A DNA stretch of 6,833 nt, taken from positions 1-6,833 of the forward strand of contig JAUXDR010000057.1 in the NCBI GenBank assembly GCA_030618205.1, written 5' to 3'. Each line of letters begins with the position of its first letter. Position 1 is the stretch's first letter. Both the position numbers and the translations under genes were made by a program. Positions 6,179 through 6,833 of the stretch are shown one piece after another. This DNA comes from Deltaproteobacteria bacterium (GTDB taxonomy: Bacteria > Desulfobacterota > Dissulfuribacteria > Dissulfuribacterales > UBA3076). Under the pieces are notes generated by a model. It was not told where the DNA came from and searched no databases. It worked only from the letters and a program-made list of their open reading frames with translations.

Positions 6179-6240
6179 GTGGAAAAAGATTAAAAAGATA
6201 TATACCTTAATTCAACATTTAATATTCAACATTCACAATT
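6154..6240. repeat. Long inverted repeat made from heptad arrays
   Basis: The 17 bases at 6154-6170 and the reverse complement of 6224-6240 match at 16 positions, with about 53 bases between them. A transcript could form a long AU-rich stem between aspS and the next gene. No T run follows at the expected place for an intrinsic terminator. Confidence 0.75.
6206..6240 (-). repeat. Heptad repeat array, TTGAATG type, inverted right half
   Basis: The plus strand divides into CTTAATT, CAACATT, TAATATT, CAACATT, CACAATT. On the minus strand this reads as TTGAAT and TGAATG units like those of the left half, so the two arrays stand head to head. It ends 11 bases before the ribosome site of the next gene. 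Confidence 0.8.
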
Positions 6241-6261
6241 TTGTTTAAGTAAGGAGTTTTT

Positions 6262-6833
6262 ATGGCAAAGTGGAATCCCGGACGCAGATTATTGGATCGC
6301 CAAGGTGGTGAATACTGGAATTTCAATCTTCAGGATGTCTCCCAGGCCAATCTGATGAGAGATATCTATCCATATAATCATGTGTGTAAAATTGATTTTG
6401 ACCACAAGCACATGATGGCATCTCCATGCGAAGACATGCTCATTACTGATACTACCTTCAGGGATGGCCAGCAGGCACGACCTCCATACAGTGTGAAGCA
6501 GATTGGCGAGATTTTTGATTTAATACACCGTATGGGAGGCCCAAAGGGGATAATCCGTCAGTCTGAGTTTTTTCTGTACACTTCCAAAGACAAGGAAGCT
6601 GTGGAAAAGTGCAGGGAGAAGGGATATGACTTTCCCCAGATTACAGGGTGGATAAGGGCAAAGGCCGAAGACCTGAAGCTCGTAAAGGAAATGGGCTTGG
6701 GGGAGACGGGTATACTTACCTCTGCCTCTGATTATCATATATATCTGAAGCTCAAAAAGACCAGGGCCCAGGCCATGGAGGCCTACCTGGCCATAGTTAA
6801 GGAGGCCCTGGATCTGGGAATAGTTCCCCGTTG
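6262..6833 (+). CDS. DRE-TIM acyltransferase, Re-citrate/homocitrate synthase-like, N-terminal part
   Basis: The frame is open to the end of the window (190 codons seen), so the gene is cut by the edge. ITDTTFRDGQQARPP (61-75) is the signature of the HMGL-like or DRE-TIM superfamily, in which R67 and D68 act in catalysis and divalent metal binding at the first strand of the barrel. Members condense acetyl-CoA with a 2-oxo acid: isopropylmalate, homocitrate, citramalate and Re-citrate synthases. The roughly 55-residue N-terminal extension before the barrel, with the GRRLLDR start, is unlike typical LeuA. I recall similar proteins from Desulfobacterota and syntrophs, where some act as Re-citrate synthase in an anaerobic citric acid cycle. 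The exact substrate is not settled by the part seen. AAGGAG (6251-6256) lies five bases before the ATG. Same strand as aspS, 118 bp downstream of it. Confidence 0.8.
   Translation, partial: MAKWNPGRRLLDRQGGEYWNFNLQDVSQANLMRDIYPYNHVCKIDFDHKHMMASPCEDMLITDTTFRDGQQARPPYSVKQIGEIFDLIHRMGGPKGIIRQSEFFLYTSKDKEAVEKCREKGYDFPQITGWIRAKAEDLKLVKEMGLGETGILTSASDYHIYLKLKKTRAQAMEAYLAIVKEALDLGIVPR

Noticed and set aside
6144..6261. Intrinsic terminator after aspS
   Set aside because: The stem is AU-rich with a loop of about 53 bases, and no run of T follows the right arm.

Overview
The window looks like chromosomal DNA from a Desulfobacterota-type bacterium (the former Deltaproteobacteria). This is inference at moderate confidence. 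It rests on the hisS-aspS pair followed by a Re-citrate-synthase-like gene, frequent AGG/AGA and ATA codons in those genes, an aspartyl-tRNA synthetase with non-discriminating signature residues, and spacers filled with 7-bp-period repeats.

Layout. (1) 1-111, plus strand: the last 36 codons of a periplasmic solute-binding protein. (2) 187-923, minus strand: a two-gene toxin-antitoxin operon, with a Phd/YefM-type antitoxin followed by an overlapping PIN-domain (VapC-like) toxin and a good sigma-70 promoter upstream. (3) 924-1264: a non-coding spacer holding the toxin-antitoxin promoter and a heptad repeat array between 9-bp inverted repeats. (4) 1265-2653, minus strand: a KamA-family radical SAM protein related to lysine 2,3-aminomutase, probably acting on something other than lysine. 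(5) 2654-3017: a divergent spacer with a candidate promoter and a CTGAACC array. (6) 3018-6143, plus strand: hisS and aspS, separated by a hairpin and an AATTCTA array. (7) 6262 to the end, plus strand: the first 190 codons of a DRE-TIM acyltransferase of the homocitrate/isopropylmalate/Re-citrate synthase group.

The two synthetases charge tRNA-His and tRNA-Asp. The aspS product probably also makes Asp-tRNA-Asn, which would need the GatCAB amidotransferase encoded elsewhere. The toxin-antitoxin pair and the radical SAM gene look like accessory genes between housekeeping blocks.

The most unusual feature is that every spacer of 75 bp or more carries its own variant of a 7-bp tandem repeat built on a TGAA-like core. 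Because 7 is not a multiple of 3, a stop-bearing heptad puts stop codons in all three frames within 21 bp. In four of the five arrays this is true on the strand of the adjacent co-directional gene. No CRISPR, insertion sequence, rRNA or tRNA gene was found.
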